Source: Myxococcales bacterium (lineage in GTDB: Bacteria > Myxococcota_A > Bradymonadia > Bradymonadales > GCA-2716585). Taken from it: a DNA stretch of 64,000 nt. The translations under genes and the position numbers were made by a program. Below are positions 40,665 through 48,651 of this stretch, piece after piece; position 1 is the stretch's first letter; each line of letters opens with the position of its first letter. The notes under the pieces are model-generated. The model saw only the letters and a program-made list of their open reading frames with translations. It was not told the DNA's origin and searched no databases. The stretch is taken from NCBI GenBank assembly GCA_002716585.1, contig PBBL01000087.1, forward strand, positions 32,275-96,274, given 5' to 3'.

Positions 40665-41528
40665 TTACATCGACAGGAAGACGTAGCTCAGCCCGGAGAG
40701 GAGGAAGTCGAGGACGACCACCGTGAGCGAGCAGTTGACCACGGACTGGGTCGTCGCCCACCCGACGCCCGCGGAGCCGCCGTGGGTCGCGAGGCCCGTG
40801 TGACCGGCGACGATGGGGATCGCCATGCCGTAGGCGAGCGCCTTGGACATGCAGATCATCAGGTCCGCGTAGGTGACGAAGCTGAAGTTGACGAACGTCC
40901 TCGGGTTGACGTTGAAGCCGTACAGCGCGGTGAACATCCCGGCGATGAAGCAGACCACGATGGCGATCGCGACCAGCGCGATCATCATCGCCGTGCCCGC
41001 GATGAAGCGCGGCACGATCAGGTACTGCACCGGCGGGGCGGCGTTCATCCGCATCGCGTCCACCTGCTCGGTGACCACCATCGAGCCGATCTCCGCGGCG
41101 ATCCCGGTGCCGACCCGGGTCGCGATCATCAGCGCCGTGATGGTCGGCGCGAACTCGCGCAGCAGCACCTGGAGGAACAGCCCGCCCAGCGGCCTCAGGT
41201 CGCCCGTGATCCGCTGCGCCTGGAAGCCTGCCTGGAACACCAGGATCATCCCCAGGAAGCCCAGGGTGAACATGATGAAGATCACCGACCGGTTGCCGAT
41301 CTCGTGGCACTGCTGCACCACCTCGCCCCACCGGATCTTGCCCTGGAGGATGAAGATGAGGGTGCGGCGGAACACGTCCGCGAAGCCGCGCAGCGTCTGC
41401 CCGATGTAGACGATCGGGTCGCCGACGCCGAACAGGAGCCCCTCGACGAGGGCGCGCGCTCCTCCGGTGGAGGGCTCCTCGTCAGCGTCGGTCGGGGTTG
41501 TGGGCTCGCTGCTGGCCACGGCGCTCAC
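40665..41528 (-). CDS. mlaE: MlaE-type permease (copy 2)
   Basis: The 287-residue product starts at a GTG overlapping the stop of copy 1 (GTGA), which fits strong translational coupling. A polar 30-residue N-terminus precedes the interfacial helix GDPIVYIGQTLRGFADVF. The membrane core has RVGTGIAAEIGSMVVTEQVD, the MlaE EQxDAM/L signature, and five to six hydrophobic segments. It differs clearly from copy 1, so the transporter core may be a permease heterodimer rather than the E. coli homodimer. Longer upstream starts would run into copy 1. Confidence 0.9.
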   Translation of the reverse strand: MSAVASSEPTTPTDADEEPSTGGARALVEGLLFGVGDPIVYIGQTLRGFADVFRRTLIFILQGKIRWGEVVQQCHEIGNRSVIFIMFTLGFLGMILVFQAGFQAQRITGDLRPLGGLFLQVLLREFAPTITALMIATRVGTGIAAEIGSMVVTEQVDAMRMNAAPPVQYLIVPRFIAGTAMMIALVAIAIVVCFIAGMFTALYGFNVNPRTFVNFSFVTYADLMICMSKALAYGMAIPIVAGHTGLATHGGSAGVGWATTQSVVNCSLTVVVLDFLLSGLSYVFLSM

Positions 41529-42307
41529 TTCATCAGGTAGGTCAGGAAGTAATCGAGCACGAAGATCGCGATGGCGCTGGCGACGACCGAGTTGTTCACC
41601 GCTCGCCCCACGCCGACCGCGCCGCCACGCACGGTCATGCCAAAGTGGCACGAGATGACCGCGATGGCAAACCCGAACGCCAGCGCCTTGATCAGCCCGG
41701 ACGAGAAGTCGACGAGCGTCACGTAGGTCACCAGCGACCAGTAGAACAGCTCCATGTCCACGCCGAGCAGGTACTGGCTCGTGATCGCCCCGCCGATGAC
41801 CGCCGTCAGATCGCCGATGATCACCAGCAGGAACAGCATCAGGATCATGGCGATGAAGCGCGGCACGACCAGGTAGTTCACCGGGTTGATCGCCAGCGCC
41901 CGCAGCGCGTCGATCTGCTCGGTGACCATCATCGTGCCCAGCTCGGCGGTGTTGTTGGCGCCGACGCGCCCCGAGAACATCAGCCCGATCATGATGGGGC
42001 CGACCTCGCGGAACACCGAGAACCCGGCGCCCCAGCCGAGCAGCCCGTAGGCGCCGTACTGCTCGATGTACAGGCCCGCCTGGATCACCATGATCGCGCC
42101 GGTGAACATCGCCGTCACGACGACGATCGGGAACGACTTCACCCCGACCCGGTACAGGTTCGTCCAGGTCTCGGGGCCGTCGAGCTTCGGGGGGAGCATC
42201 GCCCGGACGATCCTGGCGAACATGACGAAGATGCCGCCGACGTCGAACGCCATGGACATGAACCAGGCGCCGAACAGCTCCAGGCCGCGGTTGACCGCCT
42301 TAATCAT
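41525..42307 (-). CDS. mlaE: MlaE-type permease (copy 1)
   Basis: The 260-residue permease has the family signature RVGANNTAELGTMMVTEQID and five to six transmembrane helices. Its ATG overlaps the last 8 bp of the ATPase gene, and its stop overlaps the next permease. Together with copy 2 it gives two distinct permease subunits. In Mla systems the permease homodimer carries phospholipid between the inner-membrane leaflet and the MlaD ring. No MlaD gene is in this operon; the only one in the window is at 28949-29980. Confidence 0.92.
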   Translation of the reverse strand: MIKAVNRGLELFGAWFMSMAFDVGGIFVMFARIVRAMLPPKLDGPETWTNLYRVGVKSFPIVVVTAMFTGAIMVIQAGLYIEQYGAYGLLGWGAGFSVFREVGPIMIGLMFSGRVGANNTAELGTMMVTEQIDALRALAINPVNYLVVPRFIAMILMLFLLVIIGDLTAVIGGAITSQYLLGVDMELFYWSLVTYVTLVDFSSGLIKALAFGFAIAVISCHFGMTVRGGAVGVGRAVNNSVVASAIAIFVLDYFLTYLMK

Positions 42308-43067
42308 CGCTGACCCCCTCCCAGAACTGGCGCACGAGCTTGATCTCGCAGTCCTCGATCGCGTCGCGCGAGCCGTGGAAGATCAGCCGCCCGCGCTCCA
42401 TCATGGCGAAGGCGTCGCAGATGTCCTTGAGCCCCTCGATGTCGTGCGTGATGGTGATCGCCGTGGTGCCGCCGCGCTGCTGCATGCGCCGCAGGTGGAT
42501 GAAGATCTTGGAGCTGGTCACCGGGTCGAGGCCCGCGGTGGGGTCGTCGTAGAACAGGATGGGGGGCTCGGTGATCACGGCGCGGCAGAAGCTGACGCGC
42601 TTCTTCATGCCGCCGGACAGCTCGTTGGCGTACTGGTGGCCGATGCCGGGCAGCCCGACCAGCTCCAGCTGCTCCTTGACGCGCTTCTGGATCGCGTCCT
42701 CCTCGAACCCCCCGGCCTGGCGCAGCGGGAAGGCGATGTTCTCGCTGACGTTCATGAAGTCGAACAGCGCGTAGTTCTGAAACAGCATCCCGATCTTGAA
42801 GCGGAGCGCCGCCAGATCCGTGATCGACAGCGCCTGGATGTCGTGCCCGTCTACGAACACGCGCCCCCGGTCGGGCTCCACCAGGCCCGCCACGATCTTG
42901 AGCAGCAGGCTCTTGCCCGAGCCGCCCGGGCCGATCAGCCCGAGGTTGCTCCCGGCGGGGACCTCCAGGTTGATGTCCCGCAGCACAGGCTCACCAAAGT
43001 AGAACTTCGTCACCCCCTCGACGCGGATCATCGCCTCGCCGGGGCGCAGCTTGCTCTCCAAGACCAT
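42300..43067 (-). CDS. mlaF: MlaF-type ABC ATPase (copy 2) with Walker B Glu-to-Asp change
   Basis: The 255-residue ATPase has Walker A GPGGSGKS, an intact signature ELSGGMKKRV and a switch His in ITHDIEG. The Walker B reads ILFYDDPTAGLDP: the catalytic Glu after the Walker B Asp is replaced by Asp. The first ATPase (29987-30730) keeps the Glu but has lost the LSGGM signature. Paired, the two give one normal and one degenerate site, as in heterodimeric ABC proteins. The start overlaps the TPR lipoprotein stop by one base (TGATG). An internal ATG at MIRVEGV, after a GAGG, is an alternative start. Confidence 0.92.
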   Translation of the reverse strand: MVLESKLRPGEAMIRVEGVTKFYFGEPVLRDINLEVPAGSNLGLIGPGGSGKSLLLKIVAGLVEPDRGRVFVDGHDIQALSITDLAALRFKIGMLFQNYALFDFMNVSENIAFPLRQAGGFEEDAIQKRVKEQLELVGLPGIGHQYANELSGGMKKRVSFCRAVITEPPILFYDDPTAGLDPVTSSKIFIHLRRMQQRGGTTAITITHDIEGLKDICDAFAMMERGRLIFHGSRDAIEDCEIKLVRQFWEGVSDD

Positions 43068-44152
43068 CAGTCGGCGGCCTCCCGTCTCAGCGAGCGCGGC
43101 GAGGCGCCCTGGTTGAGCGCGGCGACGATCGTCTCGCAGTCATCGACCCAGCGCGACTCGGGCTCGACCTCGGTCAGCTCGGCGCAGCCGTCGCGGGCGC
43201 CGTCGCCATCCTCGCGGGCGAGGCGGCTCTGGATGATGTTCCAGCGGGCGTCGTCGCGGAGGATGCTCTCGGGGAACTCGTCGAGGAAGCGCCAGAACTC
43301 GCGCTCGGCCTCCTCGTGGGAGTTGAGGGCGTCCAGGAGGATGATCCCGCGCTGGAAGCGGGCGTCGTCGACGTACTCGGAGTCGTAGGAGCCGACGATC
43401 CAGGACTCCTCGCGGTTCTCGGTGATGAAGCGCAGGATGAGCAGCGCGTCGTCGAACCGCTGCTGGGCGCGGTAGAGGTCGGCCAGCTCCCACTGGGCGT
43501 CGTCCACGAGGCCGCTGGTCGGGTGGTCGTCGATGACGCGGCGGAAGGCCTTCTCGGCGCCATCCTCGGAGCCCAGCGCCCGCAGGCGCTGCCCGTAGCG
43601 GTACATGAGGTTGTCGTCGATGGGGGTGTCGTGCAGCCTGGGGTAGAGGCGCTCGATGAACTTGAGCGCCTCGCGCGGGACCCCCTCGCGATCGTAGTGG
43701 CTGAGGATCTCGCGCAGCGCCTTGCCCGCGGCGATGGTGTCGGGCATGGCGGTCATGACCCGCTCCCAGACCTCCAGGCCGTCCTCGCGGCGCCCGAGCG
43801 GCTCGTAGAAGATGTAGCCGACGCGGTACATCGCCTTGGCGGCGATCTCGTCGCGCTGCTCGTTGCCCCACAGCTCCTGGTAGCCGAGGACGGCGGCGCG
43901 GTAGTCGCCCTCCCGCTCGCTGAGCCAGGCCAGCCGGTACTGGACGTAGCGCAGCTCGGCCTCTCGGGCGGGCTCGGCCATGTCGCCGGTGCTCAGGTGG
44001 ACGTACGCCTCCCGCGCCGCGCGGTAGTCCTCGTGGTCGGCGAGCCGATCCGCCGCGAGCAGCGCCCGCTCCCAACGGTAGCGAGCCTCGTCTCGGCCGC
44101 ACCCGCTGGCGACCAGCAGCGCCAGCGCGCTCATCAGGAGCAGTCGCCTCAT
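43067..44152 (-). CDS. TPR lipoprotein in the mla operon
   Basis: The 361-residue protein has a lipoprotein signal (lipobox VASGC at about 17-21) and about eight TPR-like helix pairs covering the rest (YRWERALLAADRLADHEDYR, AVLGYQELWGNEQ, AEREFWRFLDEFPESIL). This is the type of periplasmic scaffold seen with BamD- or YbgF-like proteins, but it is not clearly either. The ATG overlaps the stop of the FKBP gene (ATGA) and its stop touches mlaF. It is therefore a built-in part of this operon, likely acting near the envelope lipid transporter. Frame sequence upstream of 44152 is Arg/Gly-rich and not coding. Confidence 0.85.
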   Translation of the reverse strand: MRRLLLMSALALLVASGCGRDEARYRWERALLAADRLADHEDYRAAREAYVHLSTGDMAEPAREAELRYVQYRLAWLSEREGDYRAAVLGYQELWGNEQRDEIAAKAMYRVGYIFYEPLGRREDGLEVWERVMTAMPDTIAAGKALREILSHYDREGVPREALKFIERLYPRLHDTPIDDNLMYRYGQRLRALGSEDGAEKAFRRVIDDHPTSGLVDDAQWELADLYRAQQRFDDALLILRFITENREESWIVGSYDSEYVDDARFQRGIILLDALNSHEEAEREFWRFLDEFPESILRDDARWNIIQSRLAREDGDGARDGCAELTEVEPESRWVDDCETIVAALNQGASPRSLRREAAD

Positions 44153-44649
44153 GTGCCCCACCCCTCGATCCGGGCCAGGTCCTCGGCGTCGTGATCGCCT
44201 GGCTCGGTCGGGCGGACCGAGACGACCCGCACGTCCATGTACAGCGTCTCGCCCGCCAGCGGGTGGTTGCCGTCCAGCACGACCTTGTCCCGGTGCACCT
44301 CGGACACGTACCACAGCTGCGACGACAGGCCGCTGTCCTTGAACTCCAGCGCGAACGGCATCCCCCGGTGCAGGCGGAGCGTGCTCGGGAAGACGTCCCG
44401 CGGGACCTCGCGGGTCATGTCCGGGGCGCGCTCGCCGTAGCCCTGCTGCGGGGGGATGATGAGCTGGAGGGTGTCCCCCTCGACGTGACCGACGAGGGCC
44501 GCCTCCAGGCCGGGGAGGACCGCGCCGGTGCCGTGGGCGTAGGTGAGCGGCTGCCCGAGCGATGCGGTGTCGAGCACGTGCCCGTCGCTGTTCTTGAGCG
44601 TGTAGCTGATCGCTACGACAGTGTCATCGCCAATCGCCAGGTCCGACAT
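44149..44649 (-). CDS. SlyD-type FKBP peptidyl-prolyl isomerase
   Basis: The 166-residue protein has the SlyD-like FKBP layout. The core is DLAIGDDTVVAISYTLKNSD, the FKBP pocket LPGLEAALVGHVEGD, the IF insertion (ERAPDMTREVPRDVF) and the hallmark DGNHPLAGETLYMDV. The His-rich metal tail of E. coli SlyD is missing. It is probably cytoplasmic, since no signal is present. It starts at MSDLAIG (44649), 10 nt after GGAGG. The TPR lipoprotein follows with an ATGA overlap, so it sits at the head of the mla gene run and may fold products of that run. Confidence 0.88.
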   Translation of the reverse strand: MSDLAIGDDTVVAISYTLKNSDGHVLDTASLGQPLTYAHGTGAVLPGLEAALVGHVEGDTLQLIIPPQQGYGERAPDMTREVPRDVFPSTLRLHRGMPFALEFKDSGLSSQLWYVSEVHRDKVVLDGNHPLAGETLYMDVRVVSVRPTEPGDHDAEDLARIEGWGT

Positions 44650-44734
44650 GGGGTCCACGGCCTCCGTCTCGGTTGCCTCTCTCCGTGGGGTGATGCTGTG
44701 GGGAGGCGTGTTGAGCGTGGTACCACAGCCCGCG

Positions 44735-45298
44735 TCAAGCGCCAAGGGGCGGCTCACCGAGCAGCCCGCGCGCGTCCTTCAGCGCCGCGCGCACCTCTTT
44801 GCGGCGGATCTCGGGCTCAACGGCGTCGAGGAGCGCCTTGCCCTCCTCGGCGCGGCCGCTGTCGATCATCGCGGCGGCGCGGGCGATCCGCAGCATCCGG
44901 CTCAGCGAGGCGCTGCGTGGGGTGGTGTGTTCGGAGTCGAGCAGGGCGAGCGCCGCGGTCGCCGCGCCGCGGCGGCGGTGGGCCTCGGCGGCGACGTAGC
45001 GGTTGATGGCCGCCTCGTCGCGGCCCACCGTCAGCGTCACCGTCGAGCGGGGCTGGCAGTAGCGCAGCGCCTCATCGAGCTGGCCGCGCGAGAGCATCAT
45101 CAGCCCCGCCCGGTACCGCAACAACACCGCGGTGACCATCAACAGCGAGGTGATCAGCACCAGGACCATGCCGTAGTCGATCATCAGCTGCTGCATCATG
45201 AAGCCGCGGTAGGCCATCACGAACAGCAGCGCCAGCGTCATGACGACCCCGAACGCGATCCAGGTGAGCGCTATCGTCACGACCCGGAGCGACATCAC
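44735..45298 (-). CDS. Hypothetical membrane protein with TPR-like tail
   Basis: The 187-residue protein has two N-terminal helices (about 5-28 and 38-62) and a soluble C-terminal helical part with TPR-like features (RGQLDEALRYCQ, AHRRRGAATAALALL, EEGKALLDAVEPEIRRKE). I do not recognise a family. The stop of the PEGA gene overlaps its start: either the GTG at 45298 (GTGA) or the ATG one base after. It ends 85 bp before the FKBP start. Members of this layout often assist envelope assembly, but no function is shown. Confidence 0.7.
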   Translation of the reverse strand: MMSLRVVTIALTWIAFGVVMTLALLFVMAYRGFMMQQLMIDYGMVLVLITSLLMVTAVLLRYRAGLMMLSRGQLDEALRYCQPRSTVTLTVGRDEAAINRYVAAEAHRRRGAATAALALLDSEHTTPRSASLSRMLRIARAAAMIDSGRAEEGKALLDAVEPEIRRKEVRAALKDARGLLGEPPLGA

Positions 45299-46569
45299 CA
45301 GCGCCCCTGGGCGCTCACCCCGGCGCCCCCTTCAAACACGGTGGGGCCAAGCTCCAGGTCGTGCAGCACGAGGTTGTCGTCGTAGACGTCGTCCGGCGGG
45401 GCCTGCTCCGTGTCGGAGTCGAGCAGCACGATCAGCCCGCCGGTGACCACGGTGGCGAGCCCGAGCGCGTAGAAGATGTCCGCCGTCAGCGCGTAGGACT
45501 GGGCGTTGTCCCGGTAGGTGGCGCGCCCGAACTCGGAGCGGTTGTCGGCGTAGTTGTTGGCCTCGCTCTGGGCGAGGACGCCGAACACGCCGCCGACCCC
45601 GAGGACGGCGACCCCGGCGCCCATGGTGACGATCCCCCAGGAGGTCTGGCTGAGCAGCGAGGTGTCCTCCTGGTCGATGACGGTCGCCGTCGGGTTGGCG
45701 GCGGCGACCTGGGTCGTCTCGCCGCTCGCGATGTTCACGCGCGTGTCCCAGGTGGGGTAGTCGGCCCCCTCCACCGAGATGGAGTGCTCCCCGGGGGTCA
45801 GCTCCAGGCGGCCCATGGGCGTCGTCGCCAGCGGCTCGCCGTCGATGAACACCATCAGCCCTCGCCGAGGGGCGCGCAGCTCCAGATAGCCGGGGTCAAC
45901 GCGGGTGTCAGCGAGCGCCTCGGGCTGCATCTCGACGTTGATGATGTAGGTCTTGCCGGGGATGACGTTCAGGATCCGCTCCTCGTGGGCGAAGCCGCGG
46001 CGGGTGATCTTCACCCGGTGCTCGCCGCGCGACAGCTTGTGGTTCTCGATCGGGGCGACGCCCACCCAGACGTCGTCGATGCTGACCTCGGAGCCCGGCG
46101 GCTCGGTGCGGACGGTCATCAGCCCGATGGGGTCCCACTCGGCGGTCTCCAGGCGGGTGATGTCGACGCCCTGCTCCTTGAGGAAGGCGCCGATCTCGTC
46201 GATCTTGTGTTGCAGCTCCTCGCGGACGGCGCGCGAGGGGCGCTGCTGGAGCGCGAGCCGGTAGTACTGGAGGGCGTTGATCAGCTCCCCGCCCTCCTCG
46301 TAGCTGCGGGCCACGTTGTACATGATGACCGGGTGGGGATCGAGCTGGAACGCCTCCAGGAACAGCGCGGCGGCCTCCTGGTGCTGCCCGGCCTTGAACT
46401 TCTTCTGGCCCTCAACCACGATCGAGCGGGCGCGCTCGCGGTCGCTCTGGGCGAACGCGGCGTCGGGCGTGGCGAAGGAGAGGCCAAGGGCGAGGAGCCC
46501 TGCGGCGGCGATGAGGCGCCAGAGGCGCGTTCGGGGGCGAGTGTTCATCGGCAGGGCAGGGTGGGTCAT
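45295..46569 (-). CDS. TPR and PEGA-domain exported protein
   Basis: The 424-residue protein has a signal peptide ending AAFAQ, a TPR-like pair (about 60-115, AAALFLEAFQLDPHPVIMYNVARSYEE), and two PEGA domains (about 148-205 and 225-285) with EPPGSEVSIDDVWVG and PRRGLMVFIDGEPL. Two hydrophobic helices follow near 305-330 and 360-385. PEGA domains are found in surface-layer and envelope proteins of delta-proteobacteria and often recognise carbohydrate or cell-wall material. It is coupled to the following membrane gene by stop/start overlap. Confidence 0.8.
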   Translation of the reverse strand: MTHPALPMNTRPRTRLWRLIAAAGLLALGLSFATPDAAFAQSDRERARSIVVEGQKKFKAGQHQEAAALFLEAFQLDPHPVIMYNVARSYEEGGELINALQYYRLALQQRPSRAVREELQHKIDEIGAFLKEQGVDITRLETAEWDPIGLMTVRTEPPGSEVSIDDVWVGVAPIENHKLSRGEHRVKITRRGFAHEERILNVIPGKTYIINVEMQPEALADTRVDPGYLELRAPRRGLMVFIDGEPLATTPMGRLELTPGEHSISVEGADYPTWDTRVNIASGETTQVAAANPTATVIDQEDTSLLSQTSWGIVTMGAGVAVLGVGGVFGVLAQSEANNYADNRSEFGRATYRDNAQSYALTADIFYALGLATVVTGGLIVLLDSDTEQAPPDDVYDDNLVLHDLELGPTVFEGGAGVSAQGRW

Positions 46570-46586
46570 GGCCTCGTGGGGGTGAA

Positions 46587-47354
46587 TCAGCGCTTGAGCA
46601 TGCCCGCGCCCATCGAGACGACCAGGCCGACGGTCGCCCCAGGGGGTCCGGCGATGGCGCTGCCCGCGACGGGTGCGGCGAGGCTGACGCCAGTCAGCGC
46701 GCAGTTGATGTAGAAGTCGTCCTGGGACAGCTCGCCGGTGTTGTAGCGCTTGATGTCGCGGTGCATCACCTTGAAGGTGTCGACGGCGGTGAGGGCGTAG
46801 GCGGCGCGCCCGGCGAGCCGCTTGGAGACCCCGTGGATGGCGCGGGCGATGACCTGCTCGCGGGCCGCGTCGGCGGTCCGCCAGGCGATGACCCGGGCGG
46901 CGGTGTCGAGGGCGACGATGTGGATGCTGCGGCGCCAGGCGGCGGACGCCGACCGGGTGCTGGCGCGGCTGACGCGGCGGAACGCGCCCCAGACCTTGCG
47001 CCCGGTGATCGGCTGGCCGCGGAGCGCGTCGCGGTACATGATGATCGCCTCGCGCCCGATCTGGAGGCCCGCGCGGATCCGCCCGATCTTCTGCGCGGTC
47101 TGCTGCGCCTTCGCGAGCACCTCCTGGAGATCGGGGATCTCGGGGGGCGGCTCGCTGGGCGCGGCGACCTCGTTGATACGAGCGCGGACCACATCAAGAA
47201 CGCCCTGGGCCCGCTCGCGCAGGCGCGGGGCGTCGGTGAATGTGCGGTTCCAGTCGCTCAGGTTGCGGGCCGCCCGGTCGGGGGCCGCGCCCTGCTCCTG
47301 ACGCATCGCCTCGGCCATCCGGGCGAAGGTGTTGTTCAGATCGGAGTGCTGCAT
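46587..47354 (-). CDS. Hypothetical protein with helical body and Gly-rich C-terminus
   Basis: The 255-residue protein starts at 47354, 6 nt after AAGGAGATTG. It is helical and basic in the middle and ends with a hydrophobic Ala/Gly-rich stretch (about 220-250, GVSLAAPVAGSAIAG, VGLVVSMGAGML) like glycine-zipper membrane-associated segments. I do not recognise a domain. It is 17 bp upstream of the PEGA gene, so it is likely the first gene of that run. It could insert into membrane, but no toxin or immunity gene is visible next to it. Confidence 0.65.
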   Translation of the reverse strand: MQHSDLNNTFARMAEAMRQEQGAAPDRAARNLSDWNRTFTDAPRLRERAQGVLDVVRARINEVAAPSEPPPEIPDLQEVLAKAQQTAQKIGRIRAGLQIGREAIIMYRDALRGQPITGRKVWGAFRRVSRASTRSASAAWRRSIHIVALDTAARVIAWRTADAAREQVIARAIHGVSKRLAGRAAYALTAVDTFKVMHRDIKRYNTGELSQDDFYINCALTGVSLAAPVAGSAIAGPPGATVGLVVSMGAGMLKR

Positions 47355-47455
47355 GTTCAATCTCCTTCTCAACCTGCTCCTCAGTTAACAAGAAGCAGCG
47401 AAGGGGCGCAACTCATTCCTGCCGCCTTCTTGAGCGTCCCTGTCGCGAGGCGTCC

Positions 47456-47484
47456 TTGAACCCTTGGGGGTGAACCCTTACACT
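47456..47484 (+). promoter_or_regulatory. Promoter candidate for the signal-peptidase-like gene
   Basis: TTGAAC and TACACT are exactly 17 bp apart (four of six matches each), about 50 bp upstream of the GTG start at 47536, in the gap to the divergent gene. It is one of the better promoter matches in the window. Confidence 0.5.
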
Positions 47485-47535
47485 GGGTGGTGGTCCATGT
47501 AAGTCACGCTGCTGGCGTATGGAAGACCGGAGCGT

Positions 47536-48531
47536 GTGAAGAGCGGGCTTGAGACCGTGACAGACCTCCACCAGGACATCGAGAGCGAATACAAGGGCGA
47601 GACCGCGCCCCGGAGTCGGTGGGCTGTAATCGCGCTGACCATGCTCCACCCGCCGCTCGGCTACCTCTACGTCGGGAAGGGGCGCGCGGCCGCCATCTCG
47701 GCGGCGTTCTTCCTGATCTACCTGGCGATCTTCATCGGCGCCTGGTCCCTGCTCAAGTTCTTCCCCTTCTGGCCCGGCCTGGTGTTCATCGCCGGTTGGG
47801 AGCTGATGGCGGTCATGTGCCTGGTCGGCCTCCTGCGGGACGTCGAGCTGCAGCAGGGCCGCGAGTACCTGCTGCGCGGCTTCAACCACCCGGTGGTCTA
47901 CACGCTGGTGTTCCTGCTCGCCGCCTTCGTGCCCGTCTACGGCGCCTACCACCTGTCCACCCAGGCGCTCTGGGGGATCGTCCAGGTCAACGACGACTCG
48001 ATGTACCCGGCGCTGGAGTCGGGCGACGTGCTCCTGGTCGACCGCGCCGCCTTCTGGAGCCGCGCCCCCGCGCGCGGCGAGATGGTCGTGCTGCGCGTCG
48101 ATGACGAAGGGGCGGAGCGCAACCACGTGCGCCTCGGGCGGATCATCGCCCAGGAGGGCGACGAGGTCCTGTTCGAGGGGACGGCGGTCTGGGTCAACGG
48201 CGAGCCGCTCCAGCAGTGGGTCTACATGAACGACGCCGACGTCGCGGGCACGCCGGTCTACATCGAGCGCAACGCCGGGCGCTCCTACCTCATCGCCGGG
48301 CAGGCGACCCCGCCGCCCGACGCGAGCGTCGAGCCGATCCGGGTCAAGGAGTCGCAGCTGCTCATCATCGGCGACAACCGCGGCCACGCCATGAGCGAGC
48401 GCCTGTTCTGGACCGCGGAGCGCGCCCAGGTGCTTGGCAAGCCCATCTATCTGCTGTACAGCAACGTCCCCAGGGGGGAGGACGGCGGCACGGCCGTGCG
48501 CTTTGAGCGCAGCGGCCTGAAGATCCGCTGA
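47536..48531 (+). CDS. Signal peptidase I-like (S26) membrane protein lacking the catalytic lysine
   Basis: The 331-residue protein has three to four N-terminal hydrophobic segments (about 28-150) and a C-terminal S26 domain. The nucleophile box VNDDSMYPALESGD keeps the Ser, and the GDNR box (IIGDNRGHAMSER) is present. The general-base block, normally Y-x-K-R-x-x-x-x-x-G-D, reads GRIIAQEGD with Gly in the Lys position and the Arg kept. A nearby His (RNHVRL) might act as in ER signalases, or the enzyme may be inactive. The start is a GTG and the length is within the family range. The ABC exporter pair is downstream. Confidence 0.8.
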   Translation: MKSGLETVTDLHQDIESEYKGETAPRSRWAVIALTMLHPPLGYLYVGKGRAAAISAAFFLIYLAIFIGAWSLLKFFPFWPGLVFIAGWELMAVMCLVGLLRDVELQQGREYLLRGFNHPVVYTLVFLLAAFVPVYGAYHLSTQALWGIVQVNDDSMYPALESGDVLLVDRAAFWSRAPARGEMVVLRVDDEGAERNHVRLGRIIAQEGDEVLFEGTAVWVNGEPLQQWVYMNDADVAGTPVYIERNAGRSYLIAGQATPPPDASVEPIRVKESQLLIIGDNRGHAMSERLFWTAERAQVLGKPIYLLYSNVPRGEDGGTAVRFERSGLKIR

Positions 48532-48651
48532 CGCCCCCTTCAGCTCGCCCGGAGGGGCGCTCGATGGGCGGCGCGCCGCTGTCTCGGGCCCGCCTCCCTT
48601 CGACACCTTGAGGTCACGCCTCACCACCGAGACGATCGATAGCGCCTGCGC

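Noticed and set aside
48532..48562. Possible terminator after the signal-peptidase-like gene
   Set aside because: Only six base pairs (CGCCCC/GGGGCG) with a large loop; too weak to call.
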